DNA of 64,000 nucleotides from Misgurnus anguillicaudatus (GCF_027580225.2 NC_073355.2:19258001-19322000); one strand, 5' to 3'; shown: positions 8,770 to 21,206, counted from the first letter of the stretch. A program made the numbers and translations. Notes: generated by a model from the sequence alone, not told the origin.

Positions 8770-11637
8770 CATATTACACTAAACTAGATGATTATATTTT
8801 ATACCACAATTTTTATGAATACATTTATATTTTTATTTAAAAAAATAGTTACACCAATTGACACAGACCGGTTATACCACATTGGCATTTTTGCAATTAT
8901 CCCCAAAATATTCTTTCAAAATAAAATCAGAAAATTTAGACTTGGTCCTCAAAAAAAGTATGCTAACTGTAAATTTATTTTAAAATTTTAACCCTTTTAC
9001 ATTTAATTGAACCATACAGACACAAAATAATTAACATGATTGACCATTGATCACTGTTTAACAATGTAAATCTAATAGGAACCGTCATTTTGTAAAATCA
9101 AAAGTGTCCAATGCATAATTTTACAAGGTGCTTTATAAAAGCTATTCTTTGGATGCTTGTGGTTGGTTAATCCAAGACAGATTTTTATACCAGGTATAAA
9201 CAGAGCCTCAGGCAACATTGTTAACATGCAAAATATAACCATAGGCAGGTAAAATAATGTGCTGTAGGATCCTCACTGTTTATGTCTAACAGATGGAGTC
9301 TGAACTTTAAGTCTCTGTAGAATGGTTACCCACGGGCTGCCTTGAATTTTGCAATTCCTTCTGCCATTTTTTTCCAATAATTATCTGAATTTATGTAAAT
9401 ATTATTCTGGTGTCATTAAACATGATAGATATTACAGCTAACAAATTGTCTTTGTGCTTTGTTAAATTCATTGCCTAAGGCAATTTCTAGTTCATCGTAC
9501 GAACAATACTTCCTATTTACTGATAAAGATGTTCACTTGGTTTCTTCAATAATATCCATTATACAAAATAATTCCTTTGAGTTATTGAATGTTAATCATT
9601 TCGGTGTAAATAACCGTGGTAATTTCCATTTGTAAGTGATTAATCCGGAATCAAGGGAGGCGTTCATGTGTCATAATCACGCTAATCTGCATCTTCACTC
9701 AGAGTCCCTGTGTGAAGGCTCAGTGATGTGATCGGGGCTGTCCTACACTTTCACAGGGGAGGATTTTTAAAGGTCTTTTGATCTGGATTTCACACCACTT
9801 ATCCTCTTTATTGGCTGGTATCCTTTCTGCCCTTTTTACAGCCAGGTACAGTACTGAATAACTGACAAGTGACACGCTGTGCTGCTTTTGGCTCTTTTTG
9901 TACCTTTTTTATGTCACCAGTTCTGAGTGTGCGGAGACACATACAATATGATATGAGATGGCAGAACTAATCAATTCATTCGCTGTTGAGTTTTCTTTGA
10001 AGTTTCGACGCGGAAGCGTGTGTGTGCATGTTTAAAGGGTTTACAAAGATCTTTTGGTGTTAGAACCCAATACTGTATGTTTGTGCTATCTGTCCAATTG
10101 AAAAGCTTTTTTAAAAATGCTGTTTTGTTAGAAGGGACTCCTCTCTTGTGAATTGCTTTTTGGATTTGAATACTATTGATGGCTTTATCAGGAGTTAAAT
10201 AAATAGTCCGCCAACAATGAAATTTCTCTCTTTATAAACTCATGATGTTTTGAACTTATTCATATATCACATCACATATTTTCTTTAGTGATATGTCTGC
10301 TTTTCTGTGAATTGCTATTTACACAATTAAAGGGCAGCATATGACTTGTTTGCTTTATGACAAGTCCTCTGAAGCTATATTGTTTTTAGGTAGTAGAATT
10401 TAATGCTGAAAATTATTAGCTGAATATCTTCCTCCCTTTTGTGGCTCCTAAATCTCGTTTGGATCCAAACATAGTCATTCTGGATGCATCGCATCATGTT
10501 TGATGTATGTGATGTCATTGTTTTTTTTTATTTATATGTAAAGCATTTTTCACCAAAGAAATTGTTGCAAAAACAGGCCCTTACAAATCCTCAAGCCAAA
10601 GATGACACTGGCATTCCCAATATGTTTTTAGGAAAGAAATCTTGGGAAGAGTCATACCCACATAAACATATTTATAGAAATGATTTATTTATTCTACTAC
10701 AATGACAACAGTTGTGTGTTATAAACTCTAAGATCTGATTTTCACTACATGTTTTGTTCACCGAAAATGTTTTTCAGTATTTTATCAGTTAACGCAAAGG
10801 AACACGAACGCAACCTATTGAACTAATTAAATATCAATATCTCACAGCTGCCATTTCATTTACTTTTTTAAATGATGTATGGCTTCTACCCAGACTGACA
10901 AACACCTACATTTAATTTCATGTCTCTTCCCTTCCCATGCTATTAGTAGAAATGTTCAATAGAAATTTTAGTGTGAATCAGTCTATCCTGGACTTAAGTC
11001 AGGTTTCAAATGATTCGATTAACTGATGATTATACTATCAGTGGATTATATTATCCTCGAGTTTTGTCTGGTGGAGATGTCTGGACTCCTGCTGGCAGCT
11101 CGGGGCTTTGCCTCGCTGGTGGTTCAGCCGAAAACCCAGTTATCACGGCAGGAGATTCTTATATCTAAAGCAAAATACTTTCTGAACCTTGTCACATTAT
11201 TATCTGGTTTTGTTAAGGGAGTCCATATCTTTTCTTAATGGCATTTCCATTCACTTTTATTAGAAATTTGCAATCATTATTATATATATCATTATCATTT
11301 GTTTTGTTCTTAACTATCTTGTGTGAATCAAGATCATTTAAAGAGGCTATACTGTATTCACAATTCAAAACTGCAGCCAGCAACTCATTGCTCGTACCTG
11401 CCCTTGTGTAGACAGCCATAGTGACGTGAGTAAGCCTTGGCCAAAACAGTAACTGAATGTGATGCACAGACATCATGTTGACAGATGAGGTGAATTCAAA
11501 TTAAGTTAAGGGACCACAGAAAAAACGTCCTGAGTCCTTCACTTAAACATTAGTCTACGGGCTTTCATAGACAACCTAAGGTGGTGGGAAAAAACTATTT
11601 TTTTTAAAGCTGTTTACACAGTAGCAATACAAAGTGA
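8770..11637. other. Long unique-looking non-coding stretch
   Basis: Almost 2.9 kb without a recognised gene or transposon terminus. A GC-richer patch near 11065-11160 has a short open frame but no splice signals or motif. This may be intronic or intergenic DNA. Confidence 0.5.
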
Positions 11638-12169
11638 TTAAAGAGCACCTATTGTCCGATTCATGATTTTACATTTCCTTTGGTGTGTAATGTGTATTAG
11701 TACATGTTAACCATATACAAAAGGTACAAAACCCAAAGTAAACGATGACGCTACTTATCGTTTCCAACATTGTCTCCATTTCTTGGACTACAACAAACAC
11801 ACAGATTGTAGGGAACAGTTCACTTCCTGGGATTGGTGATTAGACAAGACTGACATTATCATAATTCCTCCCGCTTCAGACTCACAGCCTGTAAGTTAAC
11901 TCCTCACTCAAACATGGTAAGGAGCGTCACATTTCCGGCTGATGTCAGAGGTATTCAGACCAATCACAACATACAGATTAGCTGGCCAATCAGGAACACA
12001 GCGCTTTTCAAATCCGTGTGTTTCAGGAAGAGAGTGAAATCTGGAGCTACAAAAATGTACAGTTTGTGAAACATAATGTGTTTTTAACCTTAAACCACGC
12101 GAACACATTGTATTATACCAAATACGCAAAATAACCTTGATTTTTAGCAATGAAATAGGTGCTCTTTAA
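11638..12169 (+). mobile_element. TTAA MITE, intact copy
   Basis: TTAAAGAGCACCTATT at the left and AATAGGTGCTCTTTAA at the right are perfect inverted termini with TTAA at both ends (11638-11641, 12166-12169). This is the uninterrupted 532-base version of the split copy at 1648-2592. The interior contains a CCAATCA box and no coding capacity. TTAA termini point to piggyBac- or Kolobok-type mobilisation. Confidence 0.92.
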
Positions 12170-12250
12170 TATATGGAAATTTGCACTTATAGCCACTTTA
12201 AGTAAACTTGCACATGCAGTACTGTACAATATGTCTGCTAATAAGTTGTC

Positions 12251-12410
<160 letters not shown>

Positions 12411-13054
12411 TTTGAAAATATGCTAATTTTCCAGCTCCCCTAGAGTTAAACATTAACTTTTTACTATAAAAAAGAATAGGAAAAAAATGCCAAGGGCAGG
12501 AACTCCCTCACAGTAGGATGCAAAAATGTAAAAAATGCTTTATTATTTATCAAGGGCTAAAACATTAAAACACCAACGTGTATCGGCACACTGGCCTTTA
12601 TCAGGGTGTTGGTCTACGCAGCTCCTGAAAATAGTCCCCTGCTATTGAAAGTTACTAAGGGGACTATTTTGGGCACTGCGTAATGTCATTGTGCCTGCTG
12701 CAGCCATGGTACAGCAGTAAAGTCCTTGATTATTACGCCAGAATGAGAGTATAGTTCCTAGACATATTGGCCTAGAAAATCACAACTTTTAATTTTCAGT
12801 CGGTCTTAGTACACGATGTAACTACAGAAAAGTCAAGTTTTAAATAGGAAAAATATTGAAACTTTTTGGTTATTTTTGAGCGCGATGCTAATGGTCTAAT
12901 CAGATTCAATGGCTTGTGCTAAGCTATGCTAAAAATGGTACCACCAGACCCGGAGATCAGCTGAATGGATTCCAAAACGATAAAAACCAAATGTTTTACT
13001 CTACGGGAGCTGGAAAATCAGCATATTTTCAAAAAAAGTGGAGTGTTACTTTAA
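12411..13054. mobile_element. TTAA MITE truncated at the GATA array
   Basis: Left arm TTGAAAATATGCTAATTTTC and CAGCTCCCCTAGAGTTAAAC; right arm, read in reverse, TTGAAAATATGCTGATTTTC and CAGCTCCCGTAGAGTAAAAC. The right end continues through AGTGGAGTGTTAC to TTAA at 13051-13054. The corresponding outer 20 bases and TTAA on the left are missing, and the GATA array stands in their place. From about 12474 to 12616 the interior has a segment not mirrored on the other arm (including TTTATCAGGGTGTTGG), probably another insertion. Confidence 0.75.
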
Positions 13055-13633
13055 ATATTTAATATTATAAAGATTATGGAGTTTTTTCTTCATCAACAGG
13101 AAGGATACCACATGGAAATACAGTGTAACTAAAATACATATGCAGTACTTTTGGTGGCCTTGATGTATTACATTTAGTATTATTAGCAGTAATGCATAGA
13201 AGGGTCGTGATTATTATTGGGAATATGTTGGAGTCGGATATGCTGTCTTTATAATAAGCCCATTATTATTGCAGTCCATGTAAACATGACCATGGTTGTT
13301 TTTTAAACTATTGATGCAGAAATCCAGTTAATTCCCAGGAGTTCACAAACTTCTGCTCATGACTGTATCATAATGCATTATAAGACCAATACAATACCAA
13401 ATGGGCCATTAGATGACAAATAAACGGTAATGCTTTAGCAAAGGATTTAATGCACTTTGTTAAAATCGTTCATTACTATTGTCACTGCAACATCCCTTCT
13501 TCTTATATTACATATGGCATCATTCAATATTTGCATGCTGTTGCAACAAACAAATGCTTGAGTCACTTTAAATGCAGCTCTGCACTCAACAAATGCCTTA
13601 ATGCAGAAACCACAACTCTGCCCACTAAAAGCC
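13055..13633. other. Unique-looking non-coding DNA
   Basis: No gene or repeat terminus was recognised between the MITE and the CT/CA microsatellite. Confidence 0.5.
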
Positions 13634-13637
13634 ATCT

Positions 13638-13712
<75 letters not shown>

Positions 13713-13714
13713 AC
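13634..13714. repeat. Compound (CT)n(CA)n microsatellite
   Basis: A CT-rich run with two TTT interruptions (to about 13688) passes directly into a pure CA run ending at about 13714. Simple repeat; no coding meaning. Confidence 0.97.
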
Positions 13715-14379
13715 CGAGTTTGGTAAACACACATATTGAAAGGTATTAGATGACATGCATATTCAGCGTCCACGGGAAGAATATGGATGTGCGGTGCACA
13801 GTAAATCAATAAGCATTCGTATAAGCATCTGGGATGGTGCCATACATTTCAAATCAGATTAATTGTCCCGTGGGATGGCTTCCCAGTTTTAGAAAAGACA
13901 TAGTGGAGATTTTGATGGATCGAATGTCTTTATTCTTCCCCAACAAACAAGTCATACGTCAGTGTATTCAAATCATATTTGGAATCAAATGAAGCGCTGC
14001 CCGCGATTGCACTGTTGGAGTTTATTGCCTTTAAGAATGCGGCGACCTGCTGAGGCCAGCACATACTGTGCTGCACCGTCACCTGAGAAGGCAAAACGTG
14101 TGTGGACCGACTTTCAAAAGAAATCTGCAGTGTTCTTCGAAGAGCATTCCTTGAAGTACCTGCAGAGTGATTTTACGTCCTATTCATTTCTGTTTGATTT
14201 ATTGTTTCGGTGTTATCACTGGACGTTAGCATTGTTGGCAGAATACATTACAGTCTGTTTTCAAAAGACTTTCTGTTCCATTGTTTGGTTTTGATTCGAT
14301 TTTATTGACTGCAGTTAGACAATCAGTGCAATCTGAATTAAATAGCATGATATTAATCTCTAAGTCGTGGCCTAATTGG
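13715..14379. other. Unique-looking non-coding DNA
   Basis: A 110-codon frame starts at 13962 but has no recognisable domain, and the codon pattern looks random. No repeat was recognised. Confidence 0.45.
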
Positions 14380-14512
14380 CGTAGTTGTGGACTTATGGTT
14401 AGAGAACACAAAATTTTGAGTCTCACGGCTGGTAGGTTCCGACTTGCAGTGCGTGTATCTACTACTCTACGGATGGGTTAAATGTAGAGGTCACATTCCT
14501 AGTTTGGGTTAT
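14380..14512 (+). mobile_element. tRNA-derived SINE, degenerate
   Basis: A head reading GTGGACTTATGGTTAGAGAA resembles a tRNA A-box region, and GTAGGTTCCGACT a worn B box. It then passes to a tail with GGATGGGTTAAATGTAGAGG, a motif I recognise from fish HE1/V-SINE type elements. The conserved central domain of such SINEs is missing, so this is an internally deleted copy. The head also resembles the minus-strand fragment at 58655-58747. Confidence 0.6.
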
Positions 14513-15605
14513 CAAATGTTAAAAAAGTAAGTTTGTACAGCTTCCCACTAATTGCATCTTATGCTATTAGTTTTAGCAGCATAGGCATACAACTGTTGAA
14601 TCTGAGGGCTCAGTAAAGACCCCGGATTCTGCATGAAGATTCCTGATAAAGACCTGCTGTGACACGCCAATAGAAATAGATCAAGCAGCTTTAATAACAT
14701 TAGAGGCAGCTCTCTGGCTTTGGTTCTGTGTAAGTGCAGTACCACATCAGAGTAGGCATGGGCCGGTTAATGGTTTCAAGATATACTGAGGTTTTAAAGA
14801 GTCAAGGTTTCAAAATTACTAAAATTTTCTGCAATACAGTTTCCAAGGTATGAGCTTTGCTTACACAAATTAATTAAATCATTGAGTCATGTAACTGATT
14901 TGATGTTTAAATTATATTTTATAGTTTAAAGGTTTTAATTTACCTGCCATACATTGTTTCTTAAAAATAAAATATATTGTGTACAGTTGAAAAGTTGCTT
15001 GTATACGCAGACATTTGAAAATAACACATTTCAGTGTTGCAATACCTACATCACCTACACCATTAAGGTGTGCAGAATGTCAGATGTTTTTTTTTTTTTG
15101 AGAGATGCTGTAAAACAAAGCTTATTTAGCTGGTTGTCTTGTCATTTGCTTACGCACTATAATCAAACGTATGTGTAGTATACTGTAAATAATATGGCCG
15201 ATACTGTACTGTAGATGTGCTCTTTGTGGTGTCTGGCAGCATTGCATATCGCATGGCTTTTAAATGTATCTGTAATGTTTTGTTATGCCAGTGCTTTTCA
15301 ATAACGACTGTAGATTTGATCAAATCTATGCAAATGTCAACCTGACAATGAAAACATGTTTTATCCATACTGATATATTAGATGTTAATACTTAATAGTT
15401 TAAATACCCATGCAAGATCTCTTGCATTTTTTCAAGCCTTTTTAAAATTATTTTCCAATATTACTTAGTGTAGCTTTTGGAATTGTCACGTCCATAATGG
15501 AGAAAATACATCTAAAACATTGTGCACATAAAAGTTAGAATAAAAAAGGTTTTTTTTGAAGAGCCATCCCATTTGTTGGGTATTATTACTTTAGGTTTGT
15601 GCATT
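14513..15605. other. Non-coding DNA with one hAT-like terminus
   Basis: Apart from the terminus listed at 14753-14850, no gene or repeat was recognised. Confidence 0.4.
14753..14850 (+). mobile_element. hAT-like left terminus (fragment)
   Basis: TAGGCATGGGCCGGTTAATG followed by AAGATATACTGAGG and AGTCAAGGTTT resembles the end of a common fish hAT element (consensus of the type TAGGGATGGGCGG). No convincing right end was found. Confidence 0.35.
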
Positions 15606-15925
15606 TTAAAGGCGCTCTAATCGAATCTGTGTGACATCACTTTTTATTGATGTTCGAAACAAAACGGAGCCTAGCTAACTCCTTCCTCTCCCTTCCGTGC
15701 TTTCTGAAAGAGTCATGAACACGCCCAAACCCCCACTCCCAAATCCTTCTTGTTGTTTATTGGCTGGAACACTTTATGTTTCGTGGTGGTAGGTTTGACC
15801 ACTTTGTTTTTGTTGCAGTTTGTTAGCCTGTGCTGTCTACAGAGCAGATAGCAGATAGCGAAGAGATGTTTACTGTATTGGCCTAAAACGCATGAATTCG
15901 CTTAAGTCTCAGAATTCGTACAAGG
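15606..15925 (+). mobile_element. Left part of a TTAA element, cut off by a hAT insertion
   Basis: TTAAAGGCGCTCTAATCGAA opens at TTAA 15606-15609 and runs about 320 bases to the hAT element at 15926. Sequence after the downstream Tc1 relic does not show a matching right terminus, so the right part was lost or diverged. Confidence 0.45.
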
Positions 15926-16671
15926 GAGGGGTGTGCGATATGACGATATTTGATCGTGAATGATTAAAATGTCTCCACGATCCACTTTTTTTGGAAACAT
16001 CGCTGTATCGTGATTCGCGCCTACATCAAGTACGCGACTAGGGGCGCGCTACATGAAGGCGAGGTAATGGCCAGATATACCTTTTTCGTGTCTGTGTTCG
16101 GCTCTCACGCGTCCGTGGAGCTTTCACAGTAGTATACTGACTGTGGCTACGGCGGATGGTCGTGCTCCAATTATCACTCTACCAGGCCGTCAGGGCATCA
16201 CTGATTTGCAGCATTTACAGTACATTAAAAAATGTAGGATAAGTGAAGAAAAATACTAGTGGATCAACCATTGCAAACTAAGTTTAGAACAAACACCAAG
16301 AAAACAAAGAACAGGAATCAAACATTATGGTGAAGAAAATGCTACATAGCTTTCTGTTCTATGAAGAAGTGAAAATAAGAGAAAACGATAGTGTTTGTGC
16401 AAATGCTGTCTATTTACTTTCTGTAATTGTTTGTAGCGGAGTGTCCTGTCTCAATATTTTGCATGTGCATGCGCTGTTGCATGCGTACTGTCCGTGCACT
16501 TTCCATGCATATATTTGTTACGTTGTAGGACTGCATTTTAAATGGGGGCATTATGGCTGTATTAAGGCTTTAAAAACAACCTGGGAAAAAGAGTCGTGAT
16601 ACAATTTTGGAAATCGTGATTTTGCCCAAACCAATTGTGATATGATATTTTCCCCATATCGCCCACCCCTA
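15926..16671. mobile_element. Non-autonomous hAT element
   Basis: Left terminus GAGGGGTGTGCGATATGACG and right terminus (reverse) TAGGGGTGGGCGATATGGGG are imperfect inverted repeats. GTACAAGG (15918-15925) and CTACAAAG (16672-16679) match at 6 of 8 positions, an aged 8-base duplication. A 90-codon frame at 16327-16599 has no transposase motif. The element abuts the Tc1 relic with no spacer beyond the duplication. Confidence 0.82.
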
Positions 16672-16679
16672 CTACAAAG

Positions 16680-17233
16680 TGCACTCACCTAAAGGATTAT
16701 TAAGAAAACCTGTTCAATTTCTCATTAATGCAATGGTGTAATTGTGTGGGGGATGTTTTCTTGGCACATTTTAGACCCTTTAGTGTCAATTGGGCGTTGT
16801 TTAAATGCCACATTTTACCTGAGCATTGTTTCTGACCATGTCAATTCCTTTATGACCACCATGTACCCATCCACTGATGGCTACTTCCAGCAGGATAATG
16901 CATCATGTCACAAAGCTCGAATCATTTCAAATTGGTTTCTTGATCATGACAATGAGTTCACTGTACTAAAATGGCCCCCACAGTCACCAGATCTCAACCC
17001 AATAGAGCATCTTTGGGATGTGGTGGAACGGGAGCTTTGGGCTCTGGATGTGCATCCCACAAATCTCCATCAACTGCAAGATTCTATCCTATCAATATGG
17101 GCCAACATTTCTAAAGAATGCTTTCAGCACCTTGTTGAATCAATGCCATGTAGAATTAAGGCAGTTCTGAAGGCGAAAGGGGGTCAACTACAGTATTAGT
17201 ATAGTGTTCCTAATAATCCTTCAGGTGAGGGTA
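16680..17233 (+). mobile_element. Tc1/mariner relic, internally deleted
   Basis: Left end CACTCACCTAAAGGATTATT and right end (reverse) CCCTCACCTGAAGGATTATT are short inverted repeats typical of a Tc1-like family common in fish. TA is present at the right border (17232-17233) and decayed to TG on the left. Full Tc1 elements are about 1.3-1.7 kb; here only about 550 bases remain, with the DNA-binding half of the transposase deleted and the terminus joined directly to the catalytic half. Confidence 0.88.
16744..17199 (+). pseudogene. Tc1/mariner transposase C-terminal half
   Basis: A 151-codon open frame holds the second and third catalytic acidic residues of the DDE domain. The second D lies in YFQQDNASCHK and the E in WPPQSPDLNPIEHLWD. 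Thirty-six residues separate D from E, against 34 in classic Tc1 (DD34E), which fits the DD36E group described in animals. The paired helix-turn-helix domain and the first catalytic D are absent, so the protein cannot transpose DNA. The remaining part is unusually intact, with no stop or frameshift, suggesting a fairly recent deletion event. The ATG used is the first available in frame and is not the natural start. Confidence 0.9.
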
Positions 17234-19282
17234 TGGTTACCTCTACAAACATCCATAATGTATATTTTCCTCAACTAAAATGGAAGACCTGTTTATAGAG
17301 TGATACTTTTCTGATGTCTGGACTCTATCATCAAAGGTTTAGCAAAGTATAAACAGATGTTTTAATATGTTGGTAATAAATACATTCACAGAGAATTTAG
17401 ATACTTCAAATTTGGACTGCAAATATCACGTTCATAATGCTGGAATTGCTCATTTATAAATTATTATTGATGTAAAATTCCAAACATGATGAACTGCTAG
17501 AAAAATCATTTTTTTCTCCCTATCCTCTATTTAAGGTGGACATAAGATGGCTTTTTAAACTCTGAGCATATTACCTTTAATAACCGTATTGTTGAATGAA
17601 TCTTAAGGTCATTCGCCGTGCTGAGATCGTACATTTTGATTGATCAAGAACAGCTTGACTTTCAGTTTGTGATTAAAGCCTCCAGCTGTCTCCCCAGAAT
17701 TGACTTTACCTTCCACTACAGCGAATTCCTCGCTCTTAAAATTCCCTAACCCGAAAAACAACAAACACAGACAAAAACAACCAAACAAACAAACGAGCTC
17801 ACAGCCGCAAATGGCTTTCATGAACTCCGGCTTTATGCGAAGTGTCTGAATGTGTCACAGCGGCGTTGAGCCGTGCTAATTACGTTAAGGCGTAACGGTT
17901 GAGCGAGAGTTCTCTCAAACAGAGAGCATGCTGGGATGAGTGATGAGCTTCTCTGCAGAAATGACATTTGTCAGCCTGATAAACCTGCGTGTTTTAAAAC
18001 ATTTTAACTAAAATTAGCTTAATGTGGATCCCGCAGCAGGTGTCCACACTCCCTCAATGACTCTAATTGGAGAAGTTCGCTGTGCTGTGCGAAGAAACAT
18101 CTATGCGACTCTGGGATGCAACATTAGTGACTTTGTTTTGTCAGTGTTACATATTTGTCTTTTGTTGACAATTCGCATAACTATTGTTGCGTGGGAATTG
18201 TTGGGAGATGATCTGTCTGGAATAAATCACACTGTGAACTAATTCTGATGCGAGTTGTGTGTTTACGAATGCGTCACAGCTTTTTCCTGCCAGATGCGAT
18301 GGTCCATTGTGGGTTTTTCCAGTTTATAATTGAGGGATTTACGCTGTGCTAATTTAAGAGACCATGAAAAGCTAATGCTGTGGCTTAGCAGGCTGTTAGG
18401 GTGCTGCAGGTTTGCAGTTATCACTGTAAAGCAGGACGCTTTGGGCTATGACTTGTTTTTATTTGTTTATATATATCAGTATGTAAATCTTTAGTCGTCA
18501 AATTCCCCATCACATTGTCTCCCATTTAAAATATTTTATTTCAAATTCATTTTTAGTATAAGTGATTAGATCTGTGAAAGTATTAAGCTTTGGATTGGAT
18601 GTTATTATATCATCCGTAATGGATTTTTGCAGGTTGTTAATGAAAACTGAAAATTAAACTTCTTTTTCTAGACATATTTTGTATTCCATTCACACATAAT
18701 CATAATGGCTCCTAATAGCCTGATATTTCTCTGGCTCATTGTATTGGCCTATCAGAGATCATCTAGTTTCTGCCATCCAGATGTCTGCTCTGTCAGGTCC
18801 CTGCCTCACAGATCTAAGGCCATTAAATTCAGGTTAATTTCTCATTACACAACTTCACAAGACTTCAGCTCATCATCTTGGGGGGAGACTCATTGAGGAG
18901 GCAAAGCTGATTCCTGTATAACCGCAACAGAGGTTAATTTGATTCTTCGACTTGTCGGGAGCTTACAGGTCTCCCCAAACTAGCTTTTCGTCTTTTTCAT
19001 TGGTAAAGTTACTTCCAATTTCAGATCCATCTGTACTGTTGGATTTCAATTTCTGACCTAGCAAAGCTTGAAGGCGGGTAGGCGAATCCCCTATTTCCCT
19101 CAGCTGCGTGACCTCTCGGCCTGACTTAATCTGGGAGCGGAATTCCGAGAATAGGGATTCATTTATTCCCAAAGCAAAAAATTTATTGTTCAGATGTTGC
19201 CCTTTTATAGCTCAAGAGGCTAAATTGAGGTATCAGTTATGTTTTAAGTATTCAATTTGGACAAAAATGGACAAAAAATATG
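17234..19282. other. Unique-looking non-coding DNA
   Basis: About 2 kb with no recognised gene or transposon terminus. A short CAAA-type run lies near 17780. Short frames lack motifs. Confidence 0.5.
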
Positions 19283-20025
19283 TACTGTATTTTCCGGACT
19301 ATAAGTTGCACTTTTTTCATAGTTTGGCGGGTTCTGGAACTTCTAGTCAGGTGCGACTTATACGTCAAAATTATTTCATATGAACCAAGAGAAACCATTA
19401 TTGTCTAGAGCCGCGAGAGTTCGCTCTATGTTGCTCCTGTATTTATGTAATTCAATGGATTAAGTGATGTGGAATGACTTCAGGACCTTTTTGAACTTGA
19501 TTTGGCTTATTGTGTTAATTTACTTTAACATCTACAGCCTGCTGTTCTGTGCTATTGTTTAGTTGAATAACTTGCCTTTCCAGATTAAATGTCTGTCCTT
19601 CAGCTTGGATTTTGTGAAATCATTCTCTAAATAAATGTGATGTATCGTCCAGTGTGACTTATAGACGGTTTCAGCAGTAACAACATAAACAAGCGGAAGC
19701 GGCTGTCGTGGTCCGCACGTAACTTCCGGTAAACTCCGCTAAGAATAAATAACAACAAAGTTCTTTAAACGTAGTTTATTTATATAACAAGCAAAAAACA
19801 ACACATAGATTACCTAGGAAACCAAAACATTTGTTATTAAAACCATTAAAAAAAACATTAGAACCATTAAAAAAACAAACCGGAAGTAAAGTTCGGATCC
19901 AGACGTGTATCGCGTCAGCGCACGTGCGTCCGATGAAATCGTCTATATGTTTTTTTTTCTTTAAAACACATTTTTGACTGATGCAACTTATACTGTGGAG
20001 CGACTTTTAGTTAGAAAATACGGTA
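19283..20025. mobile_element. Mariner-like MITE interrupted by another MITE
   Basis: TACTGTATTTTCCGGACTAT at the left and TTAGAAAATACGGTA at the right form an inverted terminal pair. Repeated phrases such as GACTTATA and AAGTTGCAC near each end match a widespread vertebrate mariner-like repeat with TA target sites. A separate 284-base element occupies 19662-19945. Without it the host is about 457 bases. No coding capacity. Confidence 0.75.
19662..19945 (+). mobile_element. TA-target MITE (TAGACG family), copy 1, nested
   Basis: Termini TAGACGGTTTCAGCAGTAAC and (reverse) TAGACGATTTCATCGGACGC are flanked by TA on each side (19660-19661, 19946-19947). A second copy lies at 47768-47994. Both share ACTTCCGGTAAACTCCGCTA and ACACATAGATTACCTAGGAA. 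TA targets fit Tc1/mariner-type mobilisation. This copy has an extra 60-base purine-rich stretch with a repeated AACCATTAAAAAAA unit that is absent from the other. Confidence 0.85.
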
Positions 20026-20246
20026 ATTAATATATAACTGGCTGAAATTGAGCCATTGGCATCTTGGCAGTTTTCAGCACAGTTTGGGATTTGCAAAAGT
20101 CTCCATTTATTCTTTATTGTCTCCAGGAGAAACTGCTTGAATATTATGCAAGTTAGTCAGCCCAACTCTCTTTGAGACAGACAATAGGCTGATCATATCA
20201 TTGGGTTTTACAAAGATGAAAAGACTTTTAAGTGCTTTTGTAAAAC

Positions 20247-20641
20247 CAACCTGATCTCATGAATATCTGTTATAGTCACAGAATATTTTGCTAATTTTTC
20301 CATGTCCGTACCATGGACTTTCTTTTCCGTGTCTGTTTCACGTATTGGTTACTCAATTGTTTTTCCTACTTTCTTACCATTGTCGCTTTGATTTGGAGTT
20401 AGAACGTCTTACTGTTACATAAAATGACATCCTAACCCAAACCTCAAATCTAACCCAAATCCAAGCGACAATGGTTTAAAAATTGGAAAAACAATTGAGT
20501 AACCAATACGTGAAACTGACATGGAACAGAACGTCTGTGGTATGGACACGGAAAAATGCGGAGATCCGTGACAATTACACGGATAAATTAGCAAAATATT
20601 CTATGACTACACCACACAGAACTTTGTGAGATCATGTTGTG
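20247..20641. mobile_element. Fold-back element
   Basis: Two long arms are inverted copies. Left: AACCTGATCTCATGAAT, AGAATATTTTGCTAATTTTT, ACGTATTGGTTACTCAATTG. Right: CAATTGAGTAACCAATACGT, AATTAGCAAAATATTCT, GAGATCATGTTG. The single-stranded form could fold into an imperfect hairpin of about 160 bases per arm. The CAACCTGATCTCATG terminus recurs, inverted, near 32970 and partly at 36672. No coding capacity. Confidence 0.8.
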
Positions 20642-21206
20642 GAAAAAACACTGTTGTTTTAAATGATCTATGCAGGTTTCTGCCCTTGTCCAAGTGTAAA
20701 AAGAAGGAACAGAATAATGATAAGCGTCACAGTTTTTTGCAGGATGCATGAATGAGCACTCTAAGCTAATTTGAGTGGCTGCTCCGAGGTTCTGTTCTTC
20801 TGTATATCTTTCTCAATGGGGAATATCCAAAGTTACTTGTTTGGTTTACACTGTCATTTTTGAAATATTTGGTTTGAAACCCAGAGCTTTTCTCATTTTA
20901 AAACAGTCAATCTTGGCACAGATGAAGAAAAATAAGTGGGGAAAAAACAACAGTTGCCTGACATCCATATGAATTGCCAAGGTCTGATGTCTCAGTGTGT
21001 ACGTTCAAGGACTCTGTCATGCGATAAATCTCGATTATCTCATGAATTGTGTGCTTCTTGTGAACTGATGGAGATACAAATGGCCTCTTTCAGGCATTGT
21101 TTATTGGTGAAGCCTTGGCCACTGTCCCTGTACAGAAATCACACACATGTGCATTGATTCATGGTAAGCAGCTTAGTGAAGAGAAATATAATTTTGTTAA
21201 TCAATA
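20642..21206. other. Unique-looking non-coding DNA
   Basis: No gene or repeat recognised. Confidence 0.5.

Noticed and set aside
16327..16599. Transposase in the hAT element
   Set aside because: The 90-codon frame is Cys- and His-rich but contains no BED finger, catalytic or dimerisation motif.
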